Part shown: positions 26,002 to 34,917 of the stretch, piece after piece
Position numbering within the stretch: the stretch's first letter is position 1
How the letters are laid out: every line of letters begins with the position of its first letter
Assembly: GCF_008329585.1 (NCBI RefSeq)
Contig: NZ_NPKP01000010.1
Coordinates: 1-64,000, forward strand
Direction: 5' to 3'
Source of the DNA: Mycolicibacterium sp. P9-22
Lineage (GTDB): Bacteria; Actinomycetota; Actinomycetes; Mycobacteriales; Mycobacteriaceae
Length of the DNA stretch: 64,000 bases
Program-made: the position numbers and the translations under genes
The notes under the pieces: generated by a model
Told to the model about the DNA's origin: nothing
Database searches by the model: none
What the model saw: the letters and a program-made list of their open reading frames with translations, nothing else

Positions 26002-27780
26002 TCATCGCCGCTGCGTCAGCATGGCCACCGCCTGTTCGGCGACCGCGCCGAGGACTCGCCGGTCCCGGGCCGTCAACGTGCGCCCCGCCATCAACATCCA
26101 GAACTCGTGGTCGCCGACCTCGACGGCGGTGTCGGCGCTGTCCACATCGGCGCACGGATCCGGGCCGGCGGAGGCCACCAGGTTGCCTCCGGCGGCCACG
26201 ATGCTCACCGCGCGTTGGGCGTACGTCTCCCGCAACCGGTCGAGCAGTAGGTCCACGTCGCCGTCCCGTAACGCTGAGTCGGCGAACAGCGCCAGCAGTT
26301 CGGCTTCCTGCGCGGCCCGGCGTGCCTCGGCCGCGCGGCGGGCGGTGCGGTCCACCAGCGTGGCAACCGCCACCGCGACCAGTAGCAATACCAGGACGGT
26401 GGTCACGCTGTCGGAGTCGTAGACCGTGAAGCTGTGCACTGGACTCACCAGGAAGTAGGTGAGCAGCACTCCCGAGAGCAGCGCGCAGAGCGCGGCCGGG
26501 CCGAGCCCGCCGAGCAGCGCCACCAGCAGCACACCGGTGAAGAACAGCGCGCTCTGACCGCCGATGCCCAGCGCGCCGGCGGGCAACCATGTCGTCACCG
26601 CACAGATCGCCGCCGGAATGACCAGTGCGACAAGCCACGACAGGACACGGCGCCGCGCCGTCGACTGCCGGGACCACGAGATGCCGGTGTGGGCCTCGGC
26701 GTGGGTGACCATGTGCACGTCGACATTGCCGGACTGCTGGATCACCTGTGCGCCGATACCTTCGTCGAACATCCGCGCCCACCGTGACCGGCGGGACGTG
26801 CCGATCACCAACTGGGTGGCGTTGTTGCTGCGCGCGAAGTCGAGCAGGGTGGTGGCCACGTCCCCACCGACGACGGTGTGCAACGTGGCGCCGAGACTCG
26901 CGGCGAGCTCACGGACGATCTTCTTCTGTTGCGGCGAGATCGCGATCAACCCGTCGCCCGCAATGACGTGCACCACCTTGAGGTCCGCGCCGGACCGGGA
27001 CGCGATCCGCGACGCGCGCCGCACCAGGGTCTCGGATTCGGGTCCGCCGGAGACCGCGACCACCACGCGTTCGCGGGCCTCCCAGGTGTCGGTGATGTTC
27101 TTGTCGGCGCGGTACCTGGCCAACGCGGCATCGACCTGATCGGCCAGCCACAACAGCGCCAGCTGCCGCAATGCGCTCAGGTTGCCGGGCCGGAAGTAGT
27201 CCTCCATCGCCGCCGCGGCCTGCTCGGGCGGGTACACGTTGCCGTGAGCAATCCTGCGCCGCAATGCTTCCGGGGTGATGTCCACCAGTTCGATCTGGTC
27301 GGCGCGCCGGACGAATTCGTCGGGGACGCGCTGCAGCTGGGCGGTGCCGGTGATGTGGCTGACGACGTCGTTCAGGCTCTCCAGGTGCTGGACGTTGACG
27401 GTGGTGATCACGGTGATACCGGCGTTGAGGAAGTCGTCCACGTCCTGCCAGCGGTGGGCGTTGCGGCTGCCCGGGGTGTTGGCGTGGGCCAGATCATCGA
27501 CGAGGACCACCTGGGGCCGCCGGGCGAGCACCGCGTCGACGTCGATCTCGGGATGCCGGGTGCCCTCGTGCTCGACAAGGGTCGGCGGGGTCACCTCGAT
27601 GCCCGCGAGCTGCTGGGCGGTCCTGCGCCGGCCGTGCGTCTCGATCCACGCGGCGACCACATCGGTGCCGCGCTCCATTCTGCGGTGCGCTTCAGCCAGC
27701 ATCGAATAGGTTTTGCCAACACCCGGAGCGGCGCCAAGGTAGATGCGCAGATCCGCGCGCTTCCGGCCGAGGATGCTCAC
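26002..27780 (-). CDS. KdpD-like sensor protein lacking the histidine kinase
   Basis: A 592-residue paralogue of KdpD. It retains the KdpD N-domain with Walker A GAAPGVGKT (residues 17-25) and Walker B VVLVDDLAHANTPGS, the universal-stress-like domain (ERVVVAVSGGPES..., GTSRRSRWARMFDEGIG), the four DUF4118 helices (about 380-490) and a GAF-like domain ending in DRRVLGAVAEQAVAML. It then stops; HisKA and ATPase domains, and the phosphorylatable His, are missing. The end is clean rather than frameshifted. It is 22 bp downstream of kdpE and is probably cotranscribed. It could tune the full KdpD by heterodimerisation or bind a second messenger. Confidence 0.88.
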   Translation of the reverse strand: MSILGRKRADLRIYLGAAPGVGKTYSMLAEAHRRMERGTDVVAAWIETHGRRRTAQQLAGIEVTPPTLVEHEGTRHPEIDVDAVLARRPQVVLVDDLAHANTPGSRNAHRWQDVDDFLNAGITVITTVNVQHLESLNDVVSHITGTAQLQRVPDEFVRRADQIELVDITPEALRRRIAHGNVYPPEQAAAAMEDYFRPGNLSALRQLALLWLADQVDAALARYRADKNITDTWEARERVVVAVSGGPESETLVRRASRIASRSGADLKVVHVIAGDGLIAISPQQKKIVRELAASLGATLHTVVGGDVATTLLDFARSNNATQLVIGTSRRSRWARMFDEGIGAQVIQQSGNVDVHMVTHAEAHTGISWSRQSTARRRVLSWLVALVIPAAICAVTTWLPAGALGIGGQSALFFTGVLLVALLGGLGPAALCALLSGVLLTYFLVSPVHSFTVYDSDSVTTVLVLLLVAVAVATLVDRTARRAAEARRAAQEAELLALFADSALRDGDVDLLLDRLRETYAQRAVSIVAAGGNLVASAGPDPCADVDSADTAVEVGDHEFWMLMAGRTLTARDRRVLGAVAEQAVAMLTQRR

Positions 27781-27802
27781 CCCACCATCATCCCTCGTGG
27801 CG

Positions 27803-28483
27803 CTACTCCTGGAAGCGGTATCCCATCCCGGCTTCGGTGATCAGATGCTTGGGGTGTGACGGGTCGACCTCGAGCTTGCGCCGCAGCTGCGCCAGGTACA
27901 CCCGCAGGTAGTGGGTCTCCTTGGCATACGAGGGTCCCCACACCTCCTTGAGCAGTTCCTCACGGCCCACCAGCTTTCCGCGGTGGCGCACCAGCATCTC
28001 CAGCATTCCCCACTCGGTGGGGGTCAGATGCACCTCGACGCCGCTCTTGGTGACCTTCTTGGCGACCAGATCGACCGTGAACGACGAGGTTTCGATGACG
28101 GGTTGATCGTCTTCGGTGGTGCTGCTGGCGCGCCGCACCGCGGCCCGCAGCCGGGCCAGGAACTCGTCCATGCCGAAGGGTTTGGTGACGTAGTCGTCGG
28201 CGCCGGCGTCGAGTGCCTCCACCTTGTCCGAGGAATCGGTGCGCGCCGACAGCACGATCACCGGCACGGTCAGCCAGCCGCGCAGCCCGGCGAGGACCTC
28301 GATCCCCGAGATATCGGGCAGCCCGAGGTCCAGGATCACCACATCGGGCCGATGGTCGGCGGCCGTCCGCAGTGCCTCGGCGCCGGTGGCCGCCGTGGTC
28401 ACCTCATAGCCGCGCACCGACAGGTTGATCCGCAGTGCCCGCAGGATCTGCGGCTCGTCGTCGATCACCAGGACCCGGGTCAC
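27803..28483 (-). CDS. kdpE: KdpE response regulator
   Basis: A 226-residue OmpR-class regulator. GTG 28483 overlaps the kdpD stop. The receiver has the acidic pair DDEPQ, phospho-aspartate in VVILDLGLPD, and switch residues VLSARTDSSDKVEALDAGADDYVTKPF. The C-terminal winged helix has TPTEWGMLEMLVRH and YLRVYLAQLRRKLE. It activates the kdp K+ transporter under low potassium or osmotic stress. It is followed by the kinase-less kdpD paralogue. Confidence 0.95.
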   Translation of the reverse strand: MTRVLVIDDEPQILRALRINLSVRGYEVTTAATGAEALRTAADHRPDVVILDLGLPDISGIEVLAGLRGWLTVPVIVLSARTDSSDKVEALDAGADDYVTKPFGMDEFLARLRAAVRRASSTTEDDQPVIETSSFTVDLVAKKVTKSGVEVHLTPTEWGMLEMLVRHRGKLVGREELLKEVWGPSYAKETHYLRVYLAQLRRKLEVDPSHPKHLITEAGMGYRFQE

Positions 28484-30990
28484 TGTGGCGCCGCCAGATC
28501 GATGACGACGGTGAGCCCGCCGCCGGGGGTGTCATTGGCCGCGATCGTCCCGCCCATGGCGGCGACGAATCCGTTGGCCACCGACAGACCGAGCCCGACA
28601 CCGGTGGTGTTGTCCTGATCGCCGAGGCGCTGAAACGGTGCGAACAGCTGCTCCTCGGCGCCGCGCGGGATTCCGGGGCCCTCGTCGACGATGTTGATCA
28701 GCACCCGGTCGCCCACCCGTCCCGCATTGACCCGCACCAGGCCGCCTGGCGCGTAGCGCAGCGCATTGTCGATGATGTTCACCAGCACCCGCTCCAGCAG
28801 CCCGGCGTCGGCAAGCGCCACCGCGTCACCGACATCGACCTTCACTCTGTCCACCAACTCGGTTGTCCGCCTGCTGATTCCCAGTAACGCCCGCTGAACC
28901 GCCTCCTCGAGATACACCCGGCGCAGCTCGGGGCGGACCACGCCGGCAGCCAGCCGGGACGAATCCAGCAGATTGCCCACCAGCGCGGTCAACTGGTCCA
29001 CCGATTCCTCCACGGTGGCCAGCAGTTCGGCGGTGTCCTCCGCGGAGAAGTCGACGTCCTCGCTGCGCAGGCTGGACACCGCCGCCTTGGCCGCGGCCAG
29101 CGGGGTGCGCAGATCGTGGCTGACCGCCGAGAGCAGCGAGCGGCGCAGCTCGTCAGCGCGCGCGATCGCCTCGGCCCGGCCGGCCTCCTCGATCAGCTCC
29201 CGTTGCCGCACCAACCCGGCGGCCTGTTTGGCGACGGCACCGAGCACCCGGCGGTCCCGGGCATGCAGTCTGCGCCCGGCCAGCAGCAGCCAGAATTCGT
29301 CATCGCCGACCTCGACGGCGGTATCGGCGGTGTCGACATCGGTGCACGGCTCGGTGCCCGCACAGGCGACGACGGCGGCGGTCCCGTCCTGCTCCCGCAG
29401 CAGGCTCACCGAGCGCTGCGAGTACACCTCGCGGACCCGGTCCAGCAGGGTGGCGGGGTCGGCGCCGCGCAGCACCGAACCGGCGAAATGCGCCAGCAGC
29501 TCGGCCTCCTGGGAGGCGCGCCTGGCCTCGCGCGCCCGCTTGGCCGCACCGTCGACCAGGGCCGCCACCGCCACCGCGACCAGCAGCAGCACCGCAATGG
29601 TGATGGCGCTGTCGGGCTCGGAGATGGTGAAGGTGTACCGCGGTTCGGCCAGGTAGTAGTTGATCAGCAGACCGGACAGCACCGCCGACAGTGCCGCCGG
29701 CGCGACACCGCCCAGCAGGGCGACGGCGAGCACGCCGACGAAGAACAGTGCGGTTTCACCGCTGAGCCCCAGGAACCGGTCGAGCAGCAGCACGGCGGCG
29801 GCGGCCAACACCGAAGGGACCACCACCGCGGCCAGCCAGGACAGTGCGTGCCGCTGCCACGTCCTGGGTCCGGTGTGCGTGGATCCGCGCGCCTCGTCGT
29901 GGGTCACCATGTGCACATCGATGGTGCCGGAGTTCTGCACCACGGTCGCGCCGATGCCCTCATCGAAGATGCGCGCCCAGCGCGACCGCCGCGACGTCCC
30001 GATGATGAGTTGGGTGGCGTTCATCTCGCGGGCGAAATCCAGCAGCGCGCTGGGCACGTCGTCGCCGACGACGGTGTGCAGGGTGGCGCCGAGGCTGACG
30101 GCCACATCTCGCACGGTCCCCATCATCGGGGCGGACACCCCGGCCAATCCGTCGCCGCGTACCACGTGCACGACCATCAGCTCGGCGCTGGATTTCGAGG
30201 CGATCCGGGACGCCCGGCGCACCAGGGTCTCGGACTCCTTGTCCCCGGTGACCGCGACCACCACCCGCTCGCGGGCCTCCCAGGTCGCGGTGATCTTGTT
30301 GTCGGAGCGGTACTTTGCCAGCGCGGCGTCGACCTGATCGGCCAGCCACAGCAGCGCCAGCTCGCGCAGCGCGGTCAAGTTGCCGCGCCGGAAGTAGTTG
30401 GACAGCGCCGCGTCGATACGTTCGGGGGAGTACACGTTGCCGTGGGACAACCTGCGCCGCAACGCCTCCGGCGTGATGTCCACCAGTTCTATCTGATCGG
30501 CGGCGCGCACCACCTCGTCGGGCACCTTCTCCTGCTGCTCGATACCGGTGATCTGGGTGACGACATCGTTGAGGCTTTCCAGATGCTGGACGTTGACGGT
30601 GGTGATGACCGTGATGCCCGCGGCGAGCAACTGCTCGATGTCCTGCCAGCGTTTCGGGTTCGCGCTGCCCGGGGTGTTGGTGTGGGCCAGTTCGTCGACC
30701 AGCACCACCTGGGGCCGGCGTGCGAGCACCGCGTCGACGTCGAGTTCACCGAACCTGCTGCCGCGGTACTCGACAAAGCGCGGGGCGATGATCTCGATGC
30801 CGTCGAGCAGTTCCGCGGTCTTCGTGCGACCGTGGGTTTCGACCACCGCGGCAACCAGGTCGGTGCCGCGTTCCAGCCGGCGGTGCGCCTCGCCGAGCAT
30901 GGCGAAGGTCTTGCCGACGCCGGGAGCTGCGCCCAGATAGATGCGCAGCTCCCCGCGTTTCGGTCGGTCGGTCACCTGCCCATCATCCAC
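28480..30990 (-). CDS. kdpD: KdpD sensor histidine kinase
   Basis: An 836-residue full-length KdpD. Domains in order: KdpD N-domain with Walker A GAAPGVGKT (about 20-230), universal-stress-like domain (245-365), DUF4118 four-helix membrane part (390-500), GAF-like (515-615), HisKA with SHDLRTPLAAAK (His about 626), ATPase with NIIDNALRYAPGG, DEGPGIP and GVGLGLSVA. The start is GTG 30990, which lies just 4 bp from the edge of an IS element. Before the insertion this GTG would have overlapped the end of kdpC by a few bases. An in-frame GTG at the V of VTDRPKRG is an alternative start. Confidence 0.95.
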   Translation of the reverse strand: MDDGQVTDRPKRGELRIYLGAAPGVGKTFAMLGEAHRRLERGTDLVAAVVETHGRTKTAELLDGIEIIAPRFVEYRGSRFGELDVDAVLARRPQVVLVDELAHTNTPGSANPKRWQDIEQLLAAGITVITTVNVQHLESLNDVVTQITGIEQQEKVPDEVVRAADQIELVDITPEALRRRLSHGNVYSPERIDAALSNYFRRGNLTALRELALLWLADQVDAALAKYRSDNKITATWEARERVVVAVTGDKESETLVRRASRIASKSSAELMVVHVVRGDGLAGVSAPMMGTVRDVAVSLGATLHTVVGDDVPSALLDFAREMNATQLIIGTSRRSRWARIFDEGIGATVVQNSGTIDVHMVTHDEARGSTHTGPRTWQRHALSWLAAVVVPSVLAAAAVLLLDRFLGLSGETALFFVGVLAVALLGGVAPAALSAVLSGLLINYYLAEPRYTFTISEPDSAITIAVLLLVAVAVAALVDGAAKRAREARRASQEAELLAHFAGSVLRGADPATLLDRVREVYSQRSVSLLREQDGTAAVVACAGTEPCTDVDTADTAVEVGDDEFWLLLAGRRLHARDRRVLGAVAKQAAGLVRQRELIEEAGRAEAIARADELRRSLLSAVSHDLRTPLAAAKAAVSSLRSEDVDFSAEDTAELLATVEESVDQLTALVGNLLDSSRLAAGVVRPELRRVYLEEAVQRALLGISRRTTELVDRVKVDVGDAVALADAGLLERVLVNIIDNALRYAPGGLVRVNAGRVGDRVLINIVDEGPGIPRGAEEQLFAPFQRLGDQDNTTGVGLGLSVANGFVAAMGGTIAANDTPGGGLTVVIDLAAPQ

Positions 30991-30994
30991 CTAG

Positions 30995-31017
30995 GTCGTG
31001 TCTGTTATTTGCGGACG
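30995..31017. repeat. Left terminal inverted repeat of the IS
   Basis: Begins GTCGTGTCTGTTATT directly after CTAG and pairs with the right end. Confidence 0.85.
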
Positions 31018-31881
31018 CGGTAGAAGGTGATGATAGCGGCCAGGGTGACTCCGCCGAGGTAGCTCAGGGCATATTTGTCGTATCGGGTGGCGATGGCTCG
31101 CCAGTGCTTGAGTCGGTTGAAGCATCGTTCGACAGTGTTGCGGTGCTTGTAGATTCGTCCGGAGAACGCTGGCGGTCGTCCGCCTTTGCTGCCTTTGGCT
31201 TTGCGACGCTGGATCTGATCACTGCGCTCAGGGATGGTATGCGCGATCTTCATCTGGCGAAGCTGCGCACGGGTCGAATCGTGCGAGTACGCCTTGTCGC
31301 CGAGTAGACGAAACTTGTCGATACCGGTGCCATCGAGCAGTTCCAGCAGTGGCCACAGCATCGGGTTGTCGCCGGCCTGACCGGGTGACAAGGTCATCAC
31401 CACTGGACTGCATCGCTGGTCGGCCAGCGCGTGGATCTTGGTGGTCAACCCGCCTCGAGAACGCCCTATGGCGTGGTCATCTGGTTCATCGGGGTGTTTC
31501 TTGTAATTCAACAGATCCCCCTGTGAGCCGGCCCGGGCGCCCACCGGCAGCGTGCTGGTGGGCCCGCACGCTGGTCGAGTCCACCGACAACAGCAGATCG
31601 GCCAGCTCAGTGTCGCTGTCATCGACACCGTCGGCGATCGCAGCGAAGATCTGCTCGTAGGTGCCATCGGTGGACCAGCGCAGATGGCGTTCGGCTACCG
31701 ACTGCCAGGCGCCGAACTGCTCAGGTAGATCACGCCACGGAGATCCAGTGCGGAAACGCCAGATAATGCCTTCCAATGTCAGCCGGTGATCGTTCCACGG
31801 ACGTCCCCGACGCCGACCCGAGGGCAATACCGGCTCGATCGAGGCCCACAAGTCATCAGAAATCACATCAGCACGAAGCAC
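31005..31881 (-). CDS. IS5-family transposase in two frames
   Basis: Two overlapping reading frames make one DDE transposase. The first (GTG 31881 to 31486) has the N-terminal DUF4096 part (GSPWRDLPEQFGAWQSV) and the first catalytic Asp in LLSVDSTSVRAH. The second (ending 31005) has the second Asp in LLGDKAYSHD and the Glu in NTVERCFNRLKHWRAIATRYDK. The frames meet at ACAGGGGGAT on the coding strand; a +1 shift in the G5 run joins them. IS427-type elements use programmed frameshifting here. A chance one-base G insertion that kills the gene would look the same. Confidence 0.88.
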
Positions 31882-31904
31882 CTAAACAGCATCAGGCACA
31901 ACAC

Positions 31905-31927
31905 CGTTCACATTAAGCAGACACGCT
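31905..31927. repeat. Right terminal inverted repeat of the IS
   Basis: Its complement reads AGCGTGTCTGCTTAAT; 15 of 23 positions agree with the left end. CTAG follows immediately. Confidence 0.85.
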
Positions 31928-32777
31928 CTAGGCCGTCGAGTGCGAGGTTGAGCTGCAACACGTTGACCCGTGGCTCGCCCAGGAAGCCCAGGGTGCGGCC
32001 GTCGGTGTGCTCGCCGACCAGTGCACGCACCCGTTCCGGGCTGACCCCGCGGGCGGCCGCGACCCGGTTCACCTGCAGGACCGCGTACTCCGGCGAGATG
32101 TGCGGGTCCAGACCGCTGCCGCTGGCGGTGACGGCGTCGGCGGGCACCGCCGGATCGGTGGTGTCGCCGTGAATCGGGACGATCTGGCCGATCGCGTAGT
32201 CGGCGCCCGGTTCGGCGCACTCCACGGCCACCCCTTCGTAGGTGGCGACGAACGGTGCCGCCGGGCAGAGCTGATTGACGCTGATGACCCGGGTCGGTGC
32301 GGTCACGGTGCCGCGGGCATCACGGGGCCCGATGACCGAGAGCACCGCCCCGACACCGGTGTCCGTGCAGAACGGCCGGGCTCCACTGACGCCGTCCCGG
32401 GCACCGACCTCGGCGCTGCGGGTGCACACCAGGGTCAGGAGGCTGGGCTTGTCGGGGGAGTCGACGACGCTCTCCGGACCCAGGTTACCGGCGCTGGTGG
32501 CCATCGGGTCATACCCGTCCCCGGCTGCCGACGGCCGGCCCTGGAAGTACTGCGGCAGCGGGTTCCCGCCGGCGTCGGTGTAGAGCTGTCCGATCAGACT
32601 GCTGCCCAACGGTTTTCCACCGAGGTCGACGAGTGATCCGTCGGCCTTGTCCTTCAGTCCGGGCAGCTGGGCGAACAGCCAGATCATGACCGGGTAGCCG
32701 ATGCCGAGGATCACGGTGAGCACCAACAGCGCGCGCAGAGCGGCGGTGTGCTGGCGGAGGATATTGGCGAAATTCAT
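31908..32777 (-). CDS. kdpC: KdpC subunit of the K+ ATPase, C-terminus altered by IS
   Basis: A 289-residue KdpC. One N-terminal membrane helix (ALRALLVLTVILGIGYPVMI) precedes the periplasmic-side domain with QGRPSAAGDGYDP, SASGSGLDPHISPEYA-like TASGSGLDPHISPEYA, and the final VNVLQLNLALDGL. It helps ATP binding by KdpB. The IS replaced only the last two residues and stop (GG*) with ERVCLM*, so the protein is probably functional. It is longer than E. coli KdpC because of an insert around residues 110-190. kdpB ends 1 bp upstream. Confidence 0.93.
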   Translation of the reverse strand: MNFANILRQHTAALRALLVLTVILGIGYPVMIWLFAQLPGLKDKADGSLVDLGGKPLGSSLIGQLYTDAGGNPLPQYFQGRPSAAGDGYDPMATSAGNLGPESVVDSPDKPSLLTLVCTRSAEVGARDGVSGARPFCTDTGVGAVLSVIGPRDARGTVTAPTRVISVNQLCPAAPFVATYEGVAVECAEPGADYAIGQIVPIHGDTTDPAVPADAVTASGSGLDPHISPEYAVLQVNRVAAARGVSPERVRALVGEHTDGRTLGFLGEPRVNVLQLNLALDGLERVCLM

Positions 32778-32778
32778 G

Positions 32779-34917
32779 TCACATTCCCGGGAGAAGTTGG
32801 ACGATCAGGTCGATCAGTTTGATGCCGATGAACGGCGCAATGATGCCGCCCAACCCGTAGACGTACAGATTGCGGGACAACAACTTCGAGGCACTGCTGG
32901 GCGTGTAACGCACGCCCTTGAGGGCCAGCGGGATCAGCACCACGATGACGATCGCGTTGAAGATCACCGCGGACAGGATCGCCGACTGCGGGCTGTGCAG
33001 CCGCATGACATTCAGCACGTCCAGGCCGGGGAACAGGGCGACGAACAGCGCCGGGATGATGGCGAAGTACTTGGCGATGTCGTTGGCGATCGAGAAGGTG
33101 GTCAGCGCCCCGCGGGTGATCAGCAGTTGCTTGCCGATCTCGACGATCTCGATCAACTTGGTGGGGTCGGAGTCCAGATCCACCATGTTGCCGGCCTCTT
33201 TGGCCGCCGACGTCCCGGTGTTCATGGCCACCCCGACATCGGCCTGCGCCAGTGCGGGTGCGTCGTTGGTGCCGTCACCGGTCATCGCGACGAGCTTGCC
33301 GCCGGCCTGCTCCTTCTTGATGAGCGCCATCTTGTCTTCCGGGGTGGCCTCGGCCAGGAAGTCGTCCACACCGGCTTCGTCGGCGATCGCCTTCGCAGTC
33401 ATCGGGTTGTCGCCGGTGATCATCACCGTGCGGATGCCCATCCGGCGCATCTCGTCGAAGCGTTCCCGCATGCCCTGCTTCACCACATCCTTGAGGTGGA
33501 TGACGCCCAGCACCGATGCCGTGCCGTCACGCACCTCACCGACGGCCAGCGGGGTGCCACCCGCCGCGGAGATGGACGCGACGATGTCGCCGAGTTCTGC
33601 TGGCACGGTGCCGCCCTCGGCGCGGATCCAGTCGGCCACCGAACCGGACGCGCCCTTGCGCAATCGGTGGCCCTCGACCCCGTCTTTCAGGTCGACACCG
33701 GACATCCTTGTGGTGGCGCTGAATTCAACCCAGAACGCGTGGTCGAGCTCGCCGGGAGTACGGGCGCGCAACCCGAACTCCTGTTTGGCGAACACCACGA
33801 TCGAGCGTCCCTCGGGGGTCTCATCGGCCAGGCTGGACAGCTGGGCCGCGTCGGCGAGCGCGTCGGGGGTGACACCGGAGAGCGGCACGAAGGCCGCCGC
33901 CTGCCGATTGCCCAGGGTGATGGTGCCGGTCTTGTCGAGCAGCAGGGTGTTGACGTCGCCGGCGGCCTCGACCGCGCGCCCGGACATGGCCAGCACATTG
34001 CGCTGCACCAGCCGGTCCATACCCGCGATGCCGATCGCGGAGAGCAGTGCGCCGATGGTGGTCGGGATCAGGCAGACCAGCAGGGCGACCAGCACGATGC
34101 CGGTGATGCCGTCGCCGGTGAGCGACAACGAGTCCGGGACACCGGGGTTGTTGGCCTTGGAGAAGATCGCCAGCGGCTGCAGCGTCGCCACCGCGAAGAC
34201 GAAGATGATGCTCAGCGAGGCCAGCAGGATGTTCAGCGCGATCTCGTTGGGGGTCTTCTGCCGGTTGGCGCCCTCGACCAGGCCGATCATCCGGTCGATG
34301 AAGCTCTCGCCGGGTTTCTGGGTGATCTTCACGACGATCCGGTCGCTGAGCACGGTGGTGCCGCCGGTCACCGCGGACCGGTCGCCACCGGATTCGCGCA
34401 CGACGGGGGCGGACTCGCCGGTGATGGCCGATTCGTCCACCGAGGCAATGCCTTCCACCACGTCACCGTCGCCGGGGATGGTCTGGCCGGCCTCCACGAT
34501 CACCATGTCACCCTGCTGCAGCAGCGGCGCGGCGACCAGCTCTTCGCCGCCGGAGGCGGTGAGCCGCCGCGCCAGGGTGTCGGTCTTGGCCTTGCGCAGG
34601 CTGTCGGCCTGCGCCTTGCCGCGCCCCTCGGCGACGGCCTCGGCCAGGTTGGCGAAAATGACGGTCAGCCAGAGCCATCCGACGATCAACCAGGCGAACC
34701 AACTGGGATCGGTCAGCGCCAGCACCGTGCTCCAGGCCGCGCCGATCTCGACGATGAACATGACCGGATTGCGCCACAGCGTGCGCGGGTCGAGCTTGCG
34801 CAGCGCGTCCGGCAGCGACTTCCACAGCATCTTCGGGTCCAGGAGACCGCCTTGGACGGCGTTCCTGGCGCTCTTGGGTTGTGGGGTGGGCGGTGAATCG
34901 ACAGTGGCAGTGGACAT
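32779..34917 (-). CDS. kdpB: KdpB catalytic P-type ATPase subunit
   Basis: A 712-residue K+-transport P-type ATPase. ATG 34917 overlaps the kdpA stop (TGATG). Landmarks are SAITGESAPV actuator, CLIPTTIGALLSAIGIAG helix 4, LLLDKTGTITLGNR phosphorylation site, KGASGSV nucleotide site, MITGDNPMTAKAIADEAG, and GDGTNDAPALAQADVG hinge. It hydrolyses ATP to drive K+ through KdpA. No truncation is seen. Confidence 0.97.
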   Translation of the reverse strand: MSTATVDSPPTPQPKSARNAVQGGLLDPKMLWKSLPDALRKLDPRTLWRNPVMFIVEIGAAWSTVLALTDPSWFAWLIVGWLWLTVIFANLAEAVAEGRGKAQADSLRKAKTDTLARRLTASGGEELVAAPLLQQGDMVIVEAGQTIPGDGDVVEGIASVDESAITGESAPVVRESGGDRSAVTGGTTVLSDRIVVKITQKPGESFIDRMIGLVEGANRQKTPNEIALNILLASLSIIFVFAVATLQPLAIFSKANNPGVPDSLSLTGDGITGIVLVALLVCLIPTTIGALLSAIGIAGMDRLVQRNVLAMSGRAVEAAGDVNTLLLDKTGTITLGNRQAAAFVPLSGVTPDALADAAQLSSLADETPEGRSIVVFAKQEFGLRARTPGELDHAFWVEFSATTRMSGVDLKDGVEGHRLRKGASGSVADWIRAEGGTVPAELGDIVASISAAGGTPLAVGEVRDGTASVLGVIHLKDVVKQGMRERFDEMRRMGIRTVMITGDNPMTAKAIADEAGVDDFLAEATPEDKMALIKKEQAGGKLVAMTGDGTNDAPALAQADVGVAMNTGTSAAKEAGNMVDLDSDPTKLIEIVEIGKQLLITRGALTTFSIANDIAKYFAIIPALFVALFPGLDVLNVMRLHSPQSAILSAVIFNAIVIVVLIPLALKGVRYTPSSASKLLSRNLYVYGLGGIIAPFIGIKLIDLIVQLLPGM

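Larger units (their letters stand above)
30995..31927 (-). mobile_element. IS5-family insertion sequence (IS427-like)
   Basis: A 933-bp element between two copies of CTAG (30991-30994 and 31928-31931), the likely target duplication. Imperfect terminal inverted repeats match in 15 of 23 positions, best in CGTGTCTG (30997-31004 and its complement at the right end). It carries a two-frame IS5-family transposase read leftward, the same direction as the kdp operon. Joining the flanks at one CTAG restores an unbroken kdpC end (stop after DGLGG) overlapping the kdpD start, so the insertion is recent and simple. Confidence 0.92.

Noticed and set aside
29116..31023. Long rightward open frame opposite kdpD
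   Set aside because: Antisense to conserved KdpD domains; high-GC codon bias keeps this frame open.
32701..34896. Long rightward open frames opposite kdpB
   Set aside because: Mirror of the conserved P-type ATPase; no start signal or homology.
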